DNA from: an uncultured Eubacteriales bacterium
GTDB lineage: Bacteria; Bacillota; Clostridia; Oscillospirales; CAG-382
Length of the DNA stretch: 15,332 nt
NCBI GenBank assembly: GCA_900554405.1
Contig: USHI01000015.1
Span: forward strand, 1 to 15,332
Reading direction: 5' to 3'
The position numbers and the translations under genes were made by a program. The notes beneath the pieces were generated by a model that did not search any database, had not been told where the DNA came from, and was given only the letters and a program-made list of their open reading frames with translations. Every line of letters starts with the position of its first letter. Position 1 is the first letter of the stretch. Positions 14,678 to 15,332 of this stretch are shown here, piece by piece.

Positions 14678-15240
14678 ACGGAAAATACACGCTTGCCGAA
14701 AAGCTGATAAAATCGCATCTTGTCTCCGGCGAAATGTCGGTCGGAAACGAAATCGCATTGAGGATAGATCAGACGCTCACACAGGATGCAACGGGGACAA
14801 TGGCCTACCTCGAATTTGAAAGCATGGAGGTGCCGCGCATTAAAACCGAACTTTCCGTTGCTTATGTCGATCATAACACTCTGCAAAACGGGTTTATGAA
14901 CGCGGATGACCATAAATATATACGCACCTGCGCCGCAAAATACGGGCTCTATTTCTCCCGCCCGGGTAACGGCATATGCCACCAGGTTCACCTCGAACGG
15001 TTCGGCGCTCCGGGAAAGACACTTATAGGCTCCGACAGCCACACCCCCACGGGCGGCGGAATAGGCATGCTCGCAATGGGCGCAGGCGGTCTTGATGTTG
15101 CGGTTGCAATGGGCGGCGGCGCATATTATATTACATACCCCAAGGTAGTAAAGGTAGAGCTTACAGGCAAGCTTTCTCCCTGGGTATCCGCAAAGGACGT
15201 TATCCTTGACGTTCTGCGCCAGATGACCGTCAAGGGCGGC
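14674..15240 (+). CDS. aconitate hydratase (Aquifex-type), N-terminal part
   Basis: The frame opens with GTG at 14674, overlapping the citrate synthase TGA (GTGA), with GGAAGGAAG just upstream. About 189 residues match the start of the aconitase family. YVDHNTLQNGFMNADDHKY, SRPGNGICHQVHLERFG and GSDSHTPTGGGIGMLAMGAGG are the conserved blocks, and they point to the bacterial Aquifex-type subgroup. LTGKLSPWVSAKDVIL then leads to TVKGG. The expected GKIIEY-type continuation is missing, because at 15235-15243 the sequence changes to something else. The iron-sulfur cysteines would lie further on and are not in the window. The enzyme isomerises citrate to isocitrate, the step after its operon partner. 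Confidence 0.88.
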
Positions 15241-15332
15241 GGCGTATGGCGCCAGACCATCTTCTATCCCTATCGGGATATTTCGGTGCACGGCCGCGGG
15301 CTGGTGTACGATATCCGGGTGGATGCGCCCAC
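15241..15332 (+). CDS. GH51 alpha-L-arabinofuranosidase-like fragment (chimeric contig end)
   Basis: The last ~30 codons, in frame with aconitase, read GGVWRQTIFYPYRDISVHGRG and then VYDIRVDAP. The pattern GG.AWRQTIFYPF...S.YGRG is characteristic of the C-terminal half of GH51 arabinofuranosidases and has no place in aconitase. The switch falls in a GGCGGCGGC run that could serve as microhomology. It is most likely an assembly joint rather than a gene fusion. The identification rests on a short segment. Confidence 0.55.

Noticed and set aside
1..15332. CRISPR array, transposon or prophage
   Set aside because: No regularly spaced repeats, transposase, integrase or phage structural genes were seen on either strand.

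Overview
The window reads as chromosome from an uncultured member of the Clostridia (Bacillota), most likely an anaerobic gut or rumen lineage, and probably a whole metagenomic contig. The grounds are: AGGAGG-type ribosome sites; near-consensus sigma-A promoters, almost all with a 17-bp spacer; a YoaP-type acetyltransferase and a clostridial-type peptide deformylase; a lipoprotein sugar-binding-type protein with a calcium-type loop; and moderately high GC with short spacers. This placement is inference; there is no rRNA in the window.

Layout. Bases 1-153 are a RecN fragment (+) that switches abruptly into the first 55 codons of a Na/Pi cotransporter on the minus strand (154-318, with its own promoter at 369-397). 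An SLC13/ArsB-like permease follows on the minus strand (439-1581). It is divergent from a YoaP-like GNAT acetyltransferase (1866-2609), which has a 131-base leader carrying a strong hairpin. Twenty-six bases later comes a 935-residue SF1 (Upf1-like) helicase with a C-terminal PD-(D/E)XK nuclease domain (2636-5443). It is visibly more AT-rich than its surroundings and is the best candidate for an acquired, defence-like gene.

A hairpin-rich spacer with a promoter leads into a tight five-gene run (5617-7827): Lrp/AsnC regulator, free-standing RNA polymerase alpha-CTD-like protein, low-molecular-weight tyrosine phosphatase, Nudix hydrolase and peptide deformylase-like protein. Stops and starts abut or overlap for the last four. 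The alpha-CTD-like protein keeps the residues that the real alpha subunit uses to contact DNA, so the regulator plus alpha-CTD pair is an unusual possible transcription module. A separately promoted transglutaminase-like protein follows (7956-9041). It converges on a tRNA-Leu(CAG) gene (minus strand, 9198-9284) with a consensus promoter and a strong terminator. Next is an S9 family peptidase (9469-11442), which shares a bidirectional terminator with a lipoprotein solute-binding protein (minus strand, 11507-13033).

That binding protein is divergent from a citrate synthase-aconitase operon (13319 onward), which makes isocitrate, normally the route to 2-oxoglutarate and glutamate in such anaerobes. 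The spacer between them carries three copies of a CGG(G)CGA-N4-6-TGCAA repeat. The aconitase reading frame stops looking like aconitase near 15240 and continues as a GH51 arabinofuranosidase-like fragment. Both window ends therefore appear chimeric over roughly read-length distances. The simplest reading is contig-end misassembly, and the outermost ~150 and ~95 bases should not be trusted as neighbours of the rest.
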